From positions 5,466,001 through 5,530,000 of the forward strand of contig NC_063993.1 of assembly GCF_932276165.1 (NCBI RefSeq): a stretch of 64,000 nt of DNA, read 5' to 3'. This DNA is from Plutella xylostella. Lineage: Eukaryota > Arthropoda > Insecta > Lepidoptera > Plutellidae. The position numbers were made by a program, and so were the translations under genes. Positions 47,107-57,305 of this stretch are shown here, piece after piece. Below the pieces are notes generated by a model that had not been told where the DNA came from, did not search any database, and saw only the letters and a list, made by a program, of their open reading frames with translations. The stretch's first letter is position 1. The number at the start of each line of letters is the position of its first letter.

Positions 47107-48155
47107 TTCTTCCAACACTCACACACGCACACATTGTGCACTACAAACTTCGTACACACACACACTATGTCACTGCATCCTCGTTAGTCACAACTAGATA
47201 CAAATATTACTGAAAACACTAGTAACACGCGTATTCACGTTATGTAAACTGAAATATTAGTTCCGCGCAGCATACTTGTAGCTTGGAACGCACAAATCTA
47301 TCGACAGGTCGGCATAGGATCGGCGATATCGACTGCCGCTGCTCACGTCTTATCTTATCGTCGCGGTGCAAGGACCGTTTAAATTAAATAGTTTAGTAGC
47401 TACGTGAATTGTTTATTTGGTAGGCAGCTAAGTACTTGAGTGTGCTTTACTTTTTTAGCACTCTACTTGATACTACATTGAATGAAGTTGGTTTACATTT
47501 ATAAATATAGCTGTAATCACGCTGTAATGGTGGTGTTACGGATAAGAATCTTGATTTTCTTTACTTGAGGTCGTGGGTTCAAATCCGGCCATGAAAGTAG
47601 TTACAAATGAATTATTTAAAAATAAGTAAGTAGTTAAGGAATTCAAAACAAAAGTAGTGAGGAAACCTGCAAATGTAGATTCCTAGAGGTGTAGGTACCA
47701 TAGCTAGTACTTGTATTGTACTCACTGCTCATTCCAAAAACGGCGATCTCGCAATATCACGTGTGAGTGTGAAAATGTGAGTCACCTCTGACTTACCCTT
47801 TCGGCGATTACAGTCTACATTTATAAATGCAGTAGGTACCTTACTTACCTAGATGCAATATTTTAATTATAAGTTTAGACTAGTTAGTTAAGTATCTAAA
47901 GAATACTTATAATATATTATTTATTTATTATTTATTTATTTAATATATTAAGTATTTATGTTACACTGCAAGCAAACGCAGCATGAGACGACTTGGGGAC
48001 GACCAACCGAATGACGTAAATAAGTAATTAGGAAACAACCCTACTTATATTATTTTCACCTTTCTATAAGTACATACTTACCTACATAGTTATGTATAGT
48101 TACTGCAGCCGAAGCGGTAGATAAGTAAGTAAGAACCTAATTGCTTAAAAACATA
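47107..48155. other. Intergenic with SINE-like tRNA head
   Basis: A tRNA-like segment at about 47525-47602 has a B box (GGTTCAAATCC) and is probably SINE-derived. A (CA)n-rich run lies at 47120-47165. No gene recognised. The upstream promoter of the transporter gene was not located. Confidence 0.45.
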
Positions 48156-48477
48156 TGATCGGGACCCAGTGCCCTGCTGATGTGGTATCCTAGTATTCCT
48201 AGTGTCCTATCGAGGGAGTCCTGGGGTTCCAGTAATGAGAGAGTGGACTGTATTTTTATGATGGTGTATTCTGGTTCACAGTATGAGCCGCGTTACAATA
48301 TTTCGGATAAGTAGATGTGTTCTGTATGAGATCCAAAAGGTAAGAGGGCGAATTTTGAATGGTTTTGAGTGAAGTTATACAAAATGAATGAATGTTACAA
48401 TGCGATACAGATTGAATGAAGTAAATAGTTGAATGAATGATTATTATGAATGATTATGATGACGCGGTGCTCGAACA
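48156..48477 (-). repeat. 3' LTR of BEL/Pao element
   Basis: 322 bp, identical by eye to the 5' LTR at 54455-54776. Contains several GAATGAATG-type short repeats. Preceded by CATA, matching the other flank. Confidence 0.92.
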
Positions 48478-48501
48478 TGCTCCCCGGGTTGAACGCTGTG
48501 T

Positions 48502-48954
48502 TCAAGAAGTTGGCAGCGGGCAGATGTTGTTGTAGGCTCGCTGTATGGTGCCCTTCTTGGTGAGGACGTCGACGACCCTTGTGATGCCATCAGTGCCCGG
48601 GTGGACCTTGATGATGCGTCCCAGTGGCCAGAGTAGTGGTGGCATCGTTCTGTCCTTTACTAGGACCAGCGTCCCTTCCATCAACTGCTCTGGAGAAGAC
48701 CGGTGCCATTTGGTTTTCTGCTGTAGCAAAGACAAGTACTCGTTAGAGAACCGGTTCCAAAAATGTTGTCGTATCTGCTCAACCCGCTGGTATCTTGGCA
48801 GCAGCTTTATGTTGGCATCTGTGACCTGCGGATGAGGAACTGACATGAGAGACCGTCCAATGAGGAAGTGAGCGGGGGTAAGGGCTGTGAAGTCATTGGA
48901 GGGATCTGAAGGGAGCGGTGTTAGGGGACGAGAGTTTAAAATAGCCTCCTCCAC
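48502..48954 (-). pseudogene. BEL/Pao integrase C-terminal region (separated)
   Basis: A 150-codon frame begins around the AILNSRPL motif and includes the ALTPAHFLIGR and RYQRVEQIRQHFW blocks characteristic of the BEL/Pao C-terminal domain (DUF5641). Its start lies in a different frame from the catalytic domain upstream. The junction suggests that the coding segment normally linking them has been lost. Confidence 0.8.
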
Positions 48955-49802
48955 AATCCTCCGAAATGAGGTGTATATGGTGGGATGAAGTTAAATTTGA
49001 TACCGTCATCAGCAAGTTGACCAGAGATATCATCAGAGGTATCTCTTAAAAAGCGTTGTAATTCGTTAGAAGCGCCAACAAAGCTGGTTCCCTGGTCGGA
49101 GTGAATATTCTGAGGCCGCCCGCGGCGAGCGATAAAACGAGACAGAGCAGCCATGAACGCCTCCTTTGTGAGCTCTGTAACCAGCTCTATGTGAACGGCT
49201 TTCACTGCAAGGCAAACAAACACAGCAATGTAACATTTTATTAACCTACAACCTCGACCTTTGCGATCGGCTATCAATATTGGCCCAGCATAGTCAATCG
49301 CAGTGTTAAGAAAGGGAAACTGCAAGTGAACTCGAGAATTAGGCAAGTTCCCCATTATGGGTTGTACAGTAGCAGCTTTGAATCTGCAACATTTTGCACA
49401 CGCTCTGGCAGTACTCTTAGCCAGGTTTCTGCCTCCTAGTGGCCAATATGTCTGCCTTACATTGGCTAAAAGTAACTGTGGGCCGGCGTGGTGGAGACTG
49501 ATGTGATGTAGTCTGAATAAGATCTTTGTTATGTGATGTTTGCTACATAAAAGAATGGGATGTTTTACATCAAATGAGTAAAATGAATTTTTAAGTCTGC
49601 CTCCCACACGAATTAAACCATCCTCATCTAAAAAGGGAGAAAGAGAAAGTAATCGATTTTTAGCAGGAAGAGACTGATCAGACTGTAATAAGGAATATTC
49701 TTCAGGAAACATTTCCTTTTTGCCATCTTTAAAATCATGACCTTTGAACGTTGTAGTTCTGAAAGGGAAAGATGACCATGCAAGCTTTCTTTTTTGTGAC
49801 AT
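48936..49802 (-). pseudogene. BEL/Pao integrase catalytic region, truncated
   Basis: Contains an H2C2-type zinc-binding segment (HHISLHHAG..CAKC) and the first two catalytic Asp motifs (TAIDYAGP; IHSDQGTSF). The frame then ends abruptly just after the HFGGLW motif. The catalytic Glu expected immediately afterwards is absent at the junction, so this integrase should be inactive. It is offset by one base from the upstream pol frame. Confidence 0.82.
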
Positions 49803-52800
49803 TTATTTATAAACCTTAGCACGAAAGCTAGGATCCTAGCTAGATTTGTAAAACTAGACCTGTTATGAATTAAGTTTGCTATAGGATTAGGAATCTTGTG
49901 TGAGCCTTCAGCGTTGGAAAATAAAACTATTTCAGGCAGACTCTGTTCCTTGACGTTAGGCATTACTGGCCAATCACAACATGGTTTTGATAAGAATGAG
50001 GGGCCACTCCACCAGAGAGAAGACTCGCCGATAGCATCGGCCCTCACCCCCCGGGAAACTAGATCAGCCGGGTTGTCTTTTGACGGCACATAGCTCCACT
50101 TGTGACCGCTGGTACTCTCCTGTATCTCGTACACTCTGTTTCGAACAAACTGTTTGAGTTGGTTTGTCGGAGAAGAGAGCCAGCCTAGAACAATGGTAGA
50201 ATCAGACCAAAAGAAGCACTGTGCGTTGACCGTCAGAGCGGATTTGACCTTGGTACACAGTCTTGACCCCATTAATGCACCGCTCAGTTCAAGGCGAGGA
50301 ATCGTAGTAGGTTTGATGGGTGCTATCTTATTTTTGGAGACTAATAGGTGAACATCAACTGTGCCATTTTTACCTACCGTCCTAGCATAGATACATGTCC
50401 CATAAGCGCGTTCAGATGCATCAGTAAAGGTATGAAGTTCAATTGAGGAAGGCTCATCGCATAGGATCCAACGTGGTATCCGTAAACTATTGATTTTTGG
50501 TAGTGTATCTTCAAATGTATGCCAAAGATTTTTTATCTCTACTGATACCTCATCATCCCAATCATACTTTGCCGACCATAACTTCCTCAGGATGTCCTTT
50601 ACTTCCATAACGCATGGGCCTACAAGACCTAGTGGGTCAAAAATTTGATTGATCGTAGAAAGAATGTGCCTTTTTGTTACTTTTGAATTAGGATTGTGTT
50701 TTAAATTTATGGAAAATAGTAACATATCTTGACTACACGACCAATATAGACCTAAAGTTTTACACGAGGTATTTTCATTTAAGTCTAAGCTTTTATTATT
50801 TAAAGGAGTGCCTTTCAAATCCATAACTGTTTGTAATATGTCTGTACTATTAGATTGCCATTTTCTTAAATTTAATTTAGCTGAATCTAGAGTAGAAATT
50901 ACTTGCTGACATGTATATTTCAGTTTTTCGAGGGAATCATCGCCATCTAAATAGTCGTCAACGTAGAAATTACGTTGGATTGCGTATTTGACCTTGTCAT
51001 CTTGCACTTGATCAGCCAACGAAACAAGACACTTGGTGGCCAAATATGGCGCTGAGGAACAGCCATACGTCAGAGTGTTGAGGGTGTACGTCTTCAACGG
51101 TAAATAAGGCTCGGATCTGTAAATAATTTGCTGTAGAGATCGTTGGGAAGGATTAACTTCAATTGCCCGGTACATTTTCTCTACATCAGCTGTCACGACA
51201 TATTTATGTTGACGAAAACGCACGAGAATTGAAAATAAGTCGTCTTGAACCGTGGGGCCTATTTTTTGAATGTCATTGAAGGATTTACCCGACGTACTAG
51301 CCGCTCCAGCATCAAAAACAACTCTACATTTAGGCTGAAACAAACCATGATGAGGAATATAATATGATACCTTGTTATCTTGTGGTACATTAATGGTATT
51401 TTCTGTCATATGACCTAGATCAATGTACTCTTGCATAAATTTGGTGTAGTGTTCTTTTAAGACAGGATCGCGTTCGAATCGTTTTTCTAGAGACATGAAT
51501 CGGCGCCTAGCCATGTTATACGAATCGCCTAGTACGTCGGGCGACTCCTTCAATGGTATAGTTACTACAAAACGACCGTCAGCGTTTCGAGAGGTGTGCT
51601 CGCTGAAACTTGCTTCACACTCTCTCTCTTCCTGTGACATGCAATGCGTGGGAGAGATTGCATCGAATTCCCAAAAACGTGAGAGATCAGGTTCATTATT
51701 TTGTACAAAATAACAGACAGAGCTTTGAAGTTGGCTTTGAGGAATAGACCCGGTCACTAACCATCCTAATTGTGACTCTTGTAGTACCGGTAGCTTCTTT
51801 CCTAGCTTAATAGAGGAGGAGCCAAGTACGCTCCAAAATATTTCGGCGCCTACTAGTATATCGATAGAAGACGGAACATTGAATGACGGATCCGCTAGAT
51901 TGATACCAGTAGGTATGGGTATATGTTGTATGTTGACGTGCGATGTAGGTATCGATTTAGTTATATCAGGCAGAATGTGACAGTTGATGCTCACCCTATA
52001 GCCACCGTTATTGGACACGATAGTAAGGTTACAAAGCTGTGTACTTACAGTAGCCTGATTGTCAATACCAGTCACAGTGGAGCTAGTATCACGTCTCACC
52101 AAACCCAGTTTATTGCAAAGGCGGTCCGTCACGAAGTTGGCGGTGCTGCCGTTGTCCAGCAGAAGCCGTGCCTTGTGTAGTCTTCCGTGACGGTCACCTA
52201 CCATCACCATCGCTGTGGATAAGAAAACGAACGACGGTTTGGCATCTGTTGTGGAAGTGTCGGTCGATAAAGTTACGTTGTTCTCGACAATTGTAGGTAT
52301 ATGCACTGTTTCCTTATCAGTATGAAGGAGCGTGTTGTGCTTGGAATTGCAATACCTACACCTAGACAACCTACACTTCTTATTAATATGACCAGGCCTA
52401 AGGCAATTAAGGCAAACCTTAAGTTCAGTCACCTTACGCACACGTTCATCAACCGTTAATTGACGAAAAGATTGACAGTTGTGCAGGAAATGGTTGTCGT
52501 TACACATTGGACAAGTGTACGAGCTATTGTTGTTTTGTGTGTTAACAACAAATGTTTTTGAAAAATTAGGGGCACTTTTTTGAAAATTGGGGGCATTTTT
52601 TTGAAATTCAGGCCTGCGATTTTGTTTGGTATCTTGTAATGTTTCTAAGAGATCTGCACGGCCTGTAAGGAATTTAGTAAAGTCTTGCAAAGTGGGGGGA
52701 ATGTTTAATGTATTCCTAAATTGTTCCCACTCACGACTAGTTACGTAATCCAATTTCGTAGACAGTAGGTATATTATTAAAGTGTCCCAATGTGTGACCG

Positions 52801-53548
52801 GCTGCCCTAAAGTAGACAGGGCGCGGAGGTTTTTGTTTGTTGTATCAATCATATTACGAATAGATTGGCAAGACTCTTTACCTATTTTTTCGATGTTAAA
52901 TAACGACTGAATATGATTATTCACTAGAAGCCGTTTGTTATCAAACCTATCACATAACAAAGACCAAGCCTCACTATAATTTGCACTTGTAAAATCTAAG
53001 TTACTTATCACTAACTGCGCACTACCTTGCAACGAACGTCTTAAATAGTGAAACTTGCTTATATCGTCAAGCGAGTCACACTCGTGAATAAGAGACGTAA
53101 AAGTATGTTTAAATTCAAGCCAATATTGATAGTCACCAGCAAAGGGAATTAAATCTACTTTAGGTAAGTTAACCAAGTGTTGTCTGTTTGTTGCGCAAGC
53201 GTGCGTGTCACAATTAGCTGATACAGGGCCCACCTGGTTGTGCGCAGGGTCGAGCTGGCCCTCCAGCAGGGTGCGCGCCTGCGACACCAGCTCGTAGTAC
53301 TGGCCCTCGAGCTGGCTCCGCTCGTTGTATCGCTCCTCGGCGTCGTCCGCTAGCTCCTCGAGCTCCAACTGTAATTTGTCGAAGACGGAATATAAGTCTT
53401 CGATTTTTTCTAAACGGCATTTTAACTCGTTAGCTTGCAACTTACTTAGCTTATCACTGCTTTTAGCTATATTTAAATAGGTGCTAAACTGTGTCAATTT
53501 TGCTTTAACACCGCCACGCTTCTTAATAAGCTCCTTTTCCGTATTCAT
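49628..53548 (-). CDS. BEL/Pao gag-pol polyprotein (1,306 codons)
   Basis: One frame begins MNTEKELIKKRGG. The order is: gag with coiled-coil-like N-terminus (about 1-300), zinc knuckles (about 350-415; CxxCxxxGHxxxxC), aspartic protease (about 450-470, LLDNGSTANF), reverse transcriptase (FDAGAAS near 755; catalytic YVDD near 880) and RNase H/Pao peptidase region (TFTDASERAYGT near 1090). It then leaves frame at a five-A run near 49717, with an out-of-frame tail and stop. Gag-pol in one frame is usual for BEL elements. The shift is probably a one-base indel; the site is not a canonical -1 slippery heptamer. Confidence 0.85.
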   Translation of the reverse strand: MNTEKELIKKRGGVKAKLTQFSTYLNIAKSSDKLSKLQANELKCRLEKIEDLYSVFDKLQLELEELADDAEERYNERSQLEGQYYELVSQARTLLEGQLDPAHNQVGPVSANCDTHACATNRQHLVNLPKVDLIPFAGDYQYWLEFKHTFTSLIHECDSLDDISKFHYLRRSLQGSAQLVISNLDFTSANYSEAWSLLCDRFDNKRLLVNNHIQSLFNIEKIGKESCQSIRNMIDTTNKNLRALSTLGQPVTHWDTLIIYLLSTKLDYVTSREWEQFRNTLNIPPTLQDFTKFLTGRADLLETLQDTKQNRRPEFQKNAPNFQKSAPNFSKTFVVNTQNNNSSYTCPMCNDNHFLHNCQSFRQLTVDERVRKVTELKVCLNCLRPGHINKKCRLSRCRYCNSKHNTLLHTDKETVHIPTIVENNVTLSTDTSTTDAKPSFVFLSTAMVMVGDRHGRLHKARLLLDNGSTANFVTDRLCNKLGLVRRDTSSTVTGIDNQATVSTQLCNLTIVSNNGGYRVSINCHILPDITKSIPTSHVNIQHIPIPTGINLADPSFNVPSSIDILVGAEIFWSVLGSSSIKLGKKLPVLQESQLGWLVTGSIPQSQLQSSVCYFVQNNEPDLSRFWEFDAISPTHCMSQEERECEASFSEHTSRNADGRFVVTIPLKESPDVLGDSYNMARRRFMSLEKRFERDPVLKEHYTKFMQEYIDLGHMTENTINVPQDNKVSYYIPHHGLFQPKCRVVFDAGAASTSGKSFNDIQKIGPTVQDDLFSILVRFRQHKYVVTADVEKMYRAIEVNPSQRSLQQIIYRSEPYLPLKTYTLNTLTYGCSSAPYLATKCLVSLADQVQDDKVKYAIQRNFYVDDYLDGDDSLEKLKYTCQQVISTLDSAKLNLRKWQSNSTDILQTVMDLKGTPLNNKSLDLNENTSCKTLGLYWSCSQDMLLFSINLKHNPNSKVTKRHILSTINQIFDPLGLVGPCVMEVKDILRKLWSAKYDWDDEVSVEIKNLWHTFEDTLPKINSLRIPRWILCDEPSSIELHTFTDASERAYGTCIYARTVGKNGTVDVHLLVSKNKIAPIKPTTIPRLELSGALMGSRLCTKVKSALTVNAQCFFWSDSTIVLGWLSSPTNQLKQFVRNRVYEIQESTSGHKWSYVPSKDNPADLVSRGVRADAIGESSLWWSGPSFLSKPCCDWPVMPNVKEQSLPEIVLFSNAEGSHKIPNPIANLIHNRSSFTNLARILAFVLRFINKCHKKESLHGHLSLSELQRSKVMILKMAKRKCFLKNIPYYSLISLFLLKIDYFLFLPF

Positions 53549-54454
53549 TGTTAATAGTTAGGAGATATTATATAATAGCAGAAGAACACTAAAAGCAAAG
53601 CACTTCTAAACACGTTTCGCCACTGAGCAGTTAAAAATTGTACTTTATGAGCTTTGATAATTAGGTTACACGTAAGTTAATTTGTAAATATTAAATTATG
53701 CACAGCAATTCGCACGACACGTCCAGCTTAAGCAAAATTAATACAGTGGAATGCGGTTTGCGGGGCGCGGGGGGATATGGGATAGATAAGAAACTTGATT
53801 ATGTCGGCCGCCCGGCTACCTGGCCCATAGAATAGACCTACGCTAACTTTATATGAATTATGCTTGCGTGTTATGCAAGTTAGCTGCTATCTCAATTAGG
53901 TACCTAGATATTATATGCGTAATTAATTAAGTAGCCAGTAGGTGACAAACTGTACTGGGCATATGAATGAGACAATCCAGCCTAGACAAATAGGGGCTAT
54001 TTTGAAAATGATTAATTAGGTTTGATATAAATAGGATAGGTAGGTATAGGAATTGGAACGGACTCACAGTATCGTTTCGGCTCCGTAGGCAGGTTGGTTA
54101 GGCGCGTGACGTGGCGCGGCCGGCCGGGGTCCAAAGTTCACGCGGCGACTTTGTAGACGTATGCCGCAGTGTGATGACTTCGTAGATGACCTAGGCTGCC
54201 TAGATGGATGGAGATGACCTTGGAGATGTCCTCTGGGTTGTTTCGCCACGAGGTTGATCTTGCAGCCCAAAGTTCTCGGCCGAAATTCGTCGAAATATCA
54301 CGTAGAATGCTGCACGCGACGTCTTCGCAGGTATCCTGGAGGTGTCCTCGGCAAGATGGTACTTGCAGGTGTCCTGGAGGTGTCCTTGACGAAGTCTCTC
54401 ACGTGGCACGTGGAAGTTGATGACACGGCGGTTACTGGTTGTGAAGAAGGACCA

Positions 54455-54776
54455 TGATCGGGACCCAGTGCCCTGCTGATGTGGTATCCTAGTATTCCTA
54501 GTGTCCTATCGAGGGAGTCCTGGGGTTCCAGTAATGAGAGAGTGGACTGTATTTTTATGATGGTGTATTCTGGTTCACAGTATGAGCCGCGTTACAATAT
54601 TTCGGATAAGTAGATGTGTTCTGTATGAGATCCAAAAGGTAAGAGGGCGAATTTTGAATGGTTTTGAGTGAAGTTATACAAAATGAATGAATGTTACAAT
54701 GCGATACAGATTGAATGAAGTAAATAGTTGAATGAATGATTATTATGAATGATTATGATGACGCGGTGCTCGAACA
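54455..54776 (-). repeat. 5' LTR of BEL/Pao element
   Basis: 322-bp LTR starting TGTTCGAGCACC and ending CCCGATCA in element orientation. CATA follows at 54777-54780. Confidence 0.92.
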
Positions 54777-55080
54777 CATATATTATTGGTCATTGGTGTT
54801 ATTTTTTTATGTTGAGTGCTTATCTCTAATCCGCCTGCTAAGCGTGGACATTATGGCAATAAATCTCCAAGTCTTTGGAGGTCAATGTCACAATCAAATG
54901 TGCAGTAAACTTTTACGGAATGCGTTTTGTTTTCAGGGATCTTTTATATGGCTATGCGCTGGGAGGGAACGGAAGGGGAGGAAATGCATGCGGAGAGAAG
55001 TGAACGGAAAAGTGGGTGGCAAAGAGTAGCTTTGGTGAGGGGAAAGGATGGAAAATCATAGAGGTGGAATGGGTACACTA

Positions 55081-55385
55081 CATAATTCCGAATTACTTTT
55101 TTACGAATATGAAAATAACGATTTTTAAAATTTCGAATTTCATAGTTCCGAATAATTCACAATCCCGAATTTTAAGTTTCCGAATAACGAAAATCACGAA
55201 TAGTTTATAAACGAAATTTCAAACAACACATTTATTAAAATGACGAAAGTCAATTTTCCGAATATTATTATTTCGATGTTTCAAAAGTACGATTTTTTAT
55301 TATATCGAATTGTTAAAATTACGAATCCCGAAGTTTTAATATTCCGAAAATACAAATTCCCGAATGTTTCTTAGTTAACAAGAAA
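55081..55385 (+). repeat. Left arm: CGAAT motif phased at 15-16 bp
   Basis: CGA (mostly as CCGAAT or ACGAAT) occurs at 55089, 55104, 55119, 55134, 55149, 55166, 55180, 55197, 55212, 55244, 55259, 55274, 55290, 55306 and 55322, and again at 55345 and 55361. Steps are almost all 14-17 bp, with one double step. The filler between motifs is AT-rich and not conserved. Oriented opposite to the right arm. Confidence 0.8.
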
Positions 55386-55389
55386 TGGT

Positions 55390-56100
55390 TATATGAATAA
55401 TGCAGCATATCATCATTGGCCACAGCATCTATATAGATGGTTGTTGCAGCGCTCGTGGGTTATGATTATGAGCTACGACGGCCGCACCGTCGTTGATGGC
55501 TGTATAGTCCAATAGCAGCACGACATTTTTTGCCACAATGGTTGCAAACGAAACGCGATTCCAACGGAGGAGGCATAGCACGGCGAATTCTTTTCTGCTT
55601 TAGATTTTCAAGCCAGTCTTCATCATGCTTCGCCATGCCTGCTTGAATATCGCGGCGCCATTCAGGTCTCATTTCGGCGCGTGTTTCCCAGCTGTCTGTC
55701 TGTAATCCGAAACTATGCATGTCACGCTTGCAGAAATCTTTAAAGCGTAGAGCTGGTCTTCCCACTGGTCGTTTGGTATCAGCGATCTGTCCCAGCATCA
55801 CTTGGCGTGGCAACCTCCCAGAATCCATTCGGTGGACATGACCGAGCCAGCGGAGACGACGTTGCTTTAAGATGGCTGTTATACTGCAGCTACGCGTCTT
55901 CTCCAGGACATTCCGATTTGTCATTTTGTCCTCCCACGTCACTCCAAGGATAGATCTTAGGCAACGCATATGGAAAGCATTAAGTTTGCGTTCTTGTTTA
56001 GCATAGGTAGTCCATGTTTCCGAAGCGTACAATAGTATACTTAGGACGCAAGTCTGGTATACAAGGACTTTGGTGTGAGTGGTGAGCTTTGAGTTTCTCC
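55390..56100 (-). pseudogene. LINE reverse transcriptase C-terminal fragment
   Basis: The frame 55466-56032 is the C-terminal part of a non-LTR retrotransposon ORF2 (YASETWT; RWLGHVHRMDSGRLPRQV), ending in a C2H2-type finger (CNHCGKKCRAAIGLYSHQRR). The endonuclease and RT catalytic core are absent, so it is 5'-truncated. It lies between the two phased arms. Confidence 0.75.
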
Positions 56101-56140
56101 ATACGCGAGTATAATAACAATATTTTTTAAGCTATATTAT

Positions 56141-56600
56141 GTGAAACGCTTCGCTCCGCTTCGCTGCGCTCCGCTTTGTTTTTCGATATCTATGTGCACC
56201 TAACACGCTCCTCCTCGCTTTGCTCGTCGTCGCACCTATCTTTAGGTTTAGGTCCTAAGGTTTTTAAGTTTAAACACCATAAAAATCCTAGCAATTGTTT
56301 TGCTCTAAATTTGAAACGCTCCGCTCCGCTTCGCTGCGCTCCGCTTTGTTTTTCGATATCTATGTGCACCTAACACGCTCCTCCTCGCTTTGCTCGTCGT
56401 CGCACCTATCTTTAGGTTTAGGTCCTAAGGTTTTTAAGTTTAAACACCATAAAAATCCTAGCAATTGTTTTGCTCTATATTTGAAACGCTCCGCTCCGCT
56501 TCGCTGCGCTCCGCTTTGTTTTTCGATATCTATGTGCACCTAACACGCTCCTCCTCGCTTTGCTCGTCGTCGCACCTATTTTTTGGTTTTGGTTCTAAAG
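56141..56600. repeat. 170-bp tandem repeat, about 2.7 copies
   Basis: Units starting near 56141, 56311 and 56481 are nearly identical. Each begins GAAACGCT followed by a CGCTN run (CCGCTCCGCTTCGCTGCG) and contains TATGTGCACCTAACACGCTC. The third copy diverges after 56580. The overlapping frames in each unit are produced by the repeat and are not genes. Confidence 0.85.
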
Positions 56601-56622
56601 TTTTAAAGACGTTTATGTTTTT

Positions 56623-56890
56623 TTGTCAAAATCACGAATTATCATATTTCCGATCGGGATTTGACTTTTTCGTGATTATAATAAATCGGTATTTTATTTT
56701 TCGTATATTAAAGTAATCGTATTTTTTAACATTCGTATATTTAACAATCGTAATAACAATATTCGTGATTATAATATTCGAAATTATAATTTTCGTGAAT
56801 ATTATAATTCAGTATTTTAAAAAATCGGTATTGCAATATTTCGTAAATTACATATTCGGGGTTATCAAATTCGGAAAAAAGTTTTTCGGA
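56623..56890 (-). repeat. Right arm: ATTCG motif phased at 15-16 bp
   Basis: TCG occurs at 56670, 56686, 56701, 56717, 56733, 56748, 56763, 56778, 56793, 56825, 56841, 56856, 56871 and 56886. Every step is 15 or 16 bp except one double step, where TCA stands at 56809. It is the reverse complement of the left-arm motif, making the two arms a mirrored pair. Confidence 0.82.
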
Positions 56891-57305
56891 ATATTTGGGT
56901 GTTCCCGGTGGAATGAAGGCAACGCCGACGGAGAGTTTGGAGATAGGAGGAGAAGAGGGCTAACGATCGAATATGGAAGACCATGGAAGGATTGAAACGG
57001 TGGCAATATCGCTGTTGCAACTCAGAATAACAACAAAACAATTTTGGAGAAAAAAAATGACGGCTGTTTCGTAAACAACACAGAATTTTAACTGACAGTG
57101 ACAGGACTGACATGTGTCATTTTGACAAAAGCAGGATAGCTTTTTGCGAACTACAAAAACGTAAACAAAGTATTTAATTTAATTAAATATAAACCCAATA
57201 CAAGGAGGAAGGTTGGAACACTACTAACGCTATAGGATCATAAATGGAAAATCCTATGTAATCCCTCGTGATCATGAAACTGGAATAATTGGGCTAAAAT
57301 TGGCA
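56891..57305. other. Upstream region of C6orf89-like gene
   Basis: Promoter and leader of the next gene must lie here; no TATA box was found. Confidence 0.4.

Larger units (their letters stand above)
48156..54776 (-). mobile_element. BEL/Pao LTR retrotransposon, full length
   Basis: A 6.6-kb element on the minus strand is bounded by two 322-bp LTRs that I read as identical (TG..CA ends) and flanked by a CATA direct repeat. Order in the element: LTR, primer-binding region (starting TGGTCCTTCTTC), a leader of about 900 bp, gag-pol ORF, integrase, C-terminal part, a short purine-rich run (GGGGAGCA), LTR. Identical LTRs imply recent insertion, yet the integrase region carries a frameshift and a deletion. 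Confidence 0.92.

Noticed and set aside
47525..47602. tRNA gene
   Set aside because: A B box is present but the 5' half does not pair as an acceptor stem; best read as SINE-derived.
49700..49760. Programmed -1 frameshift between pol and integrase
   Set aside because: The run reads GCA AAA AGG AAA in the zero frame, which is not a canonical X XXY YYZ slippery site, and integrase is further damaged downstream; an indel is simpler.
56176..56716. Three overlapping frames of 65-83 codons
   Set aside because: They come from the 170-bp tandem repeat; the unit length is not divisible by three and the frames contain no domain.
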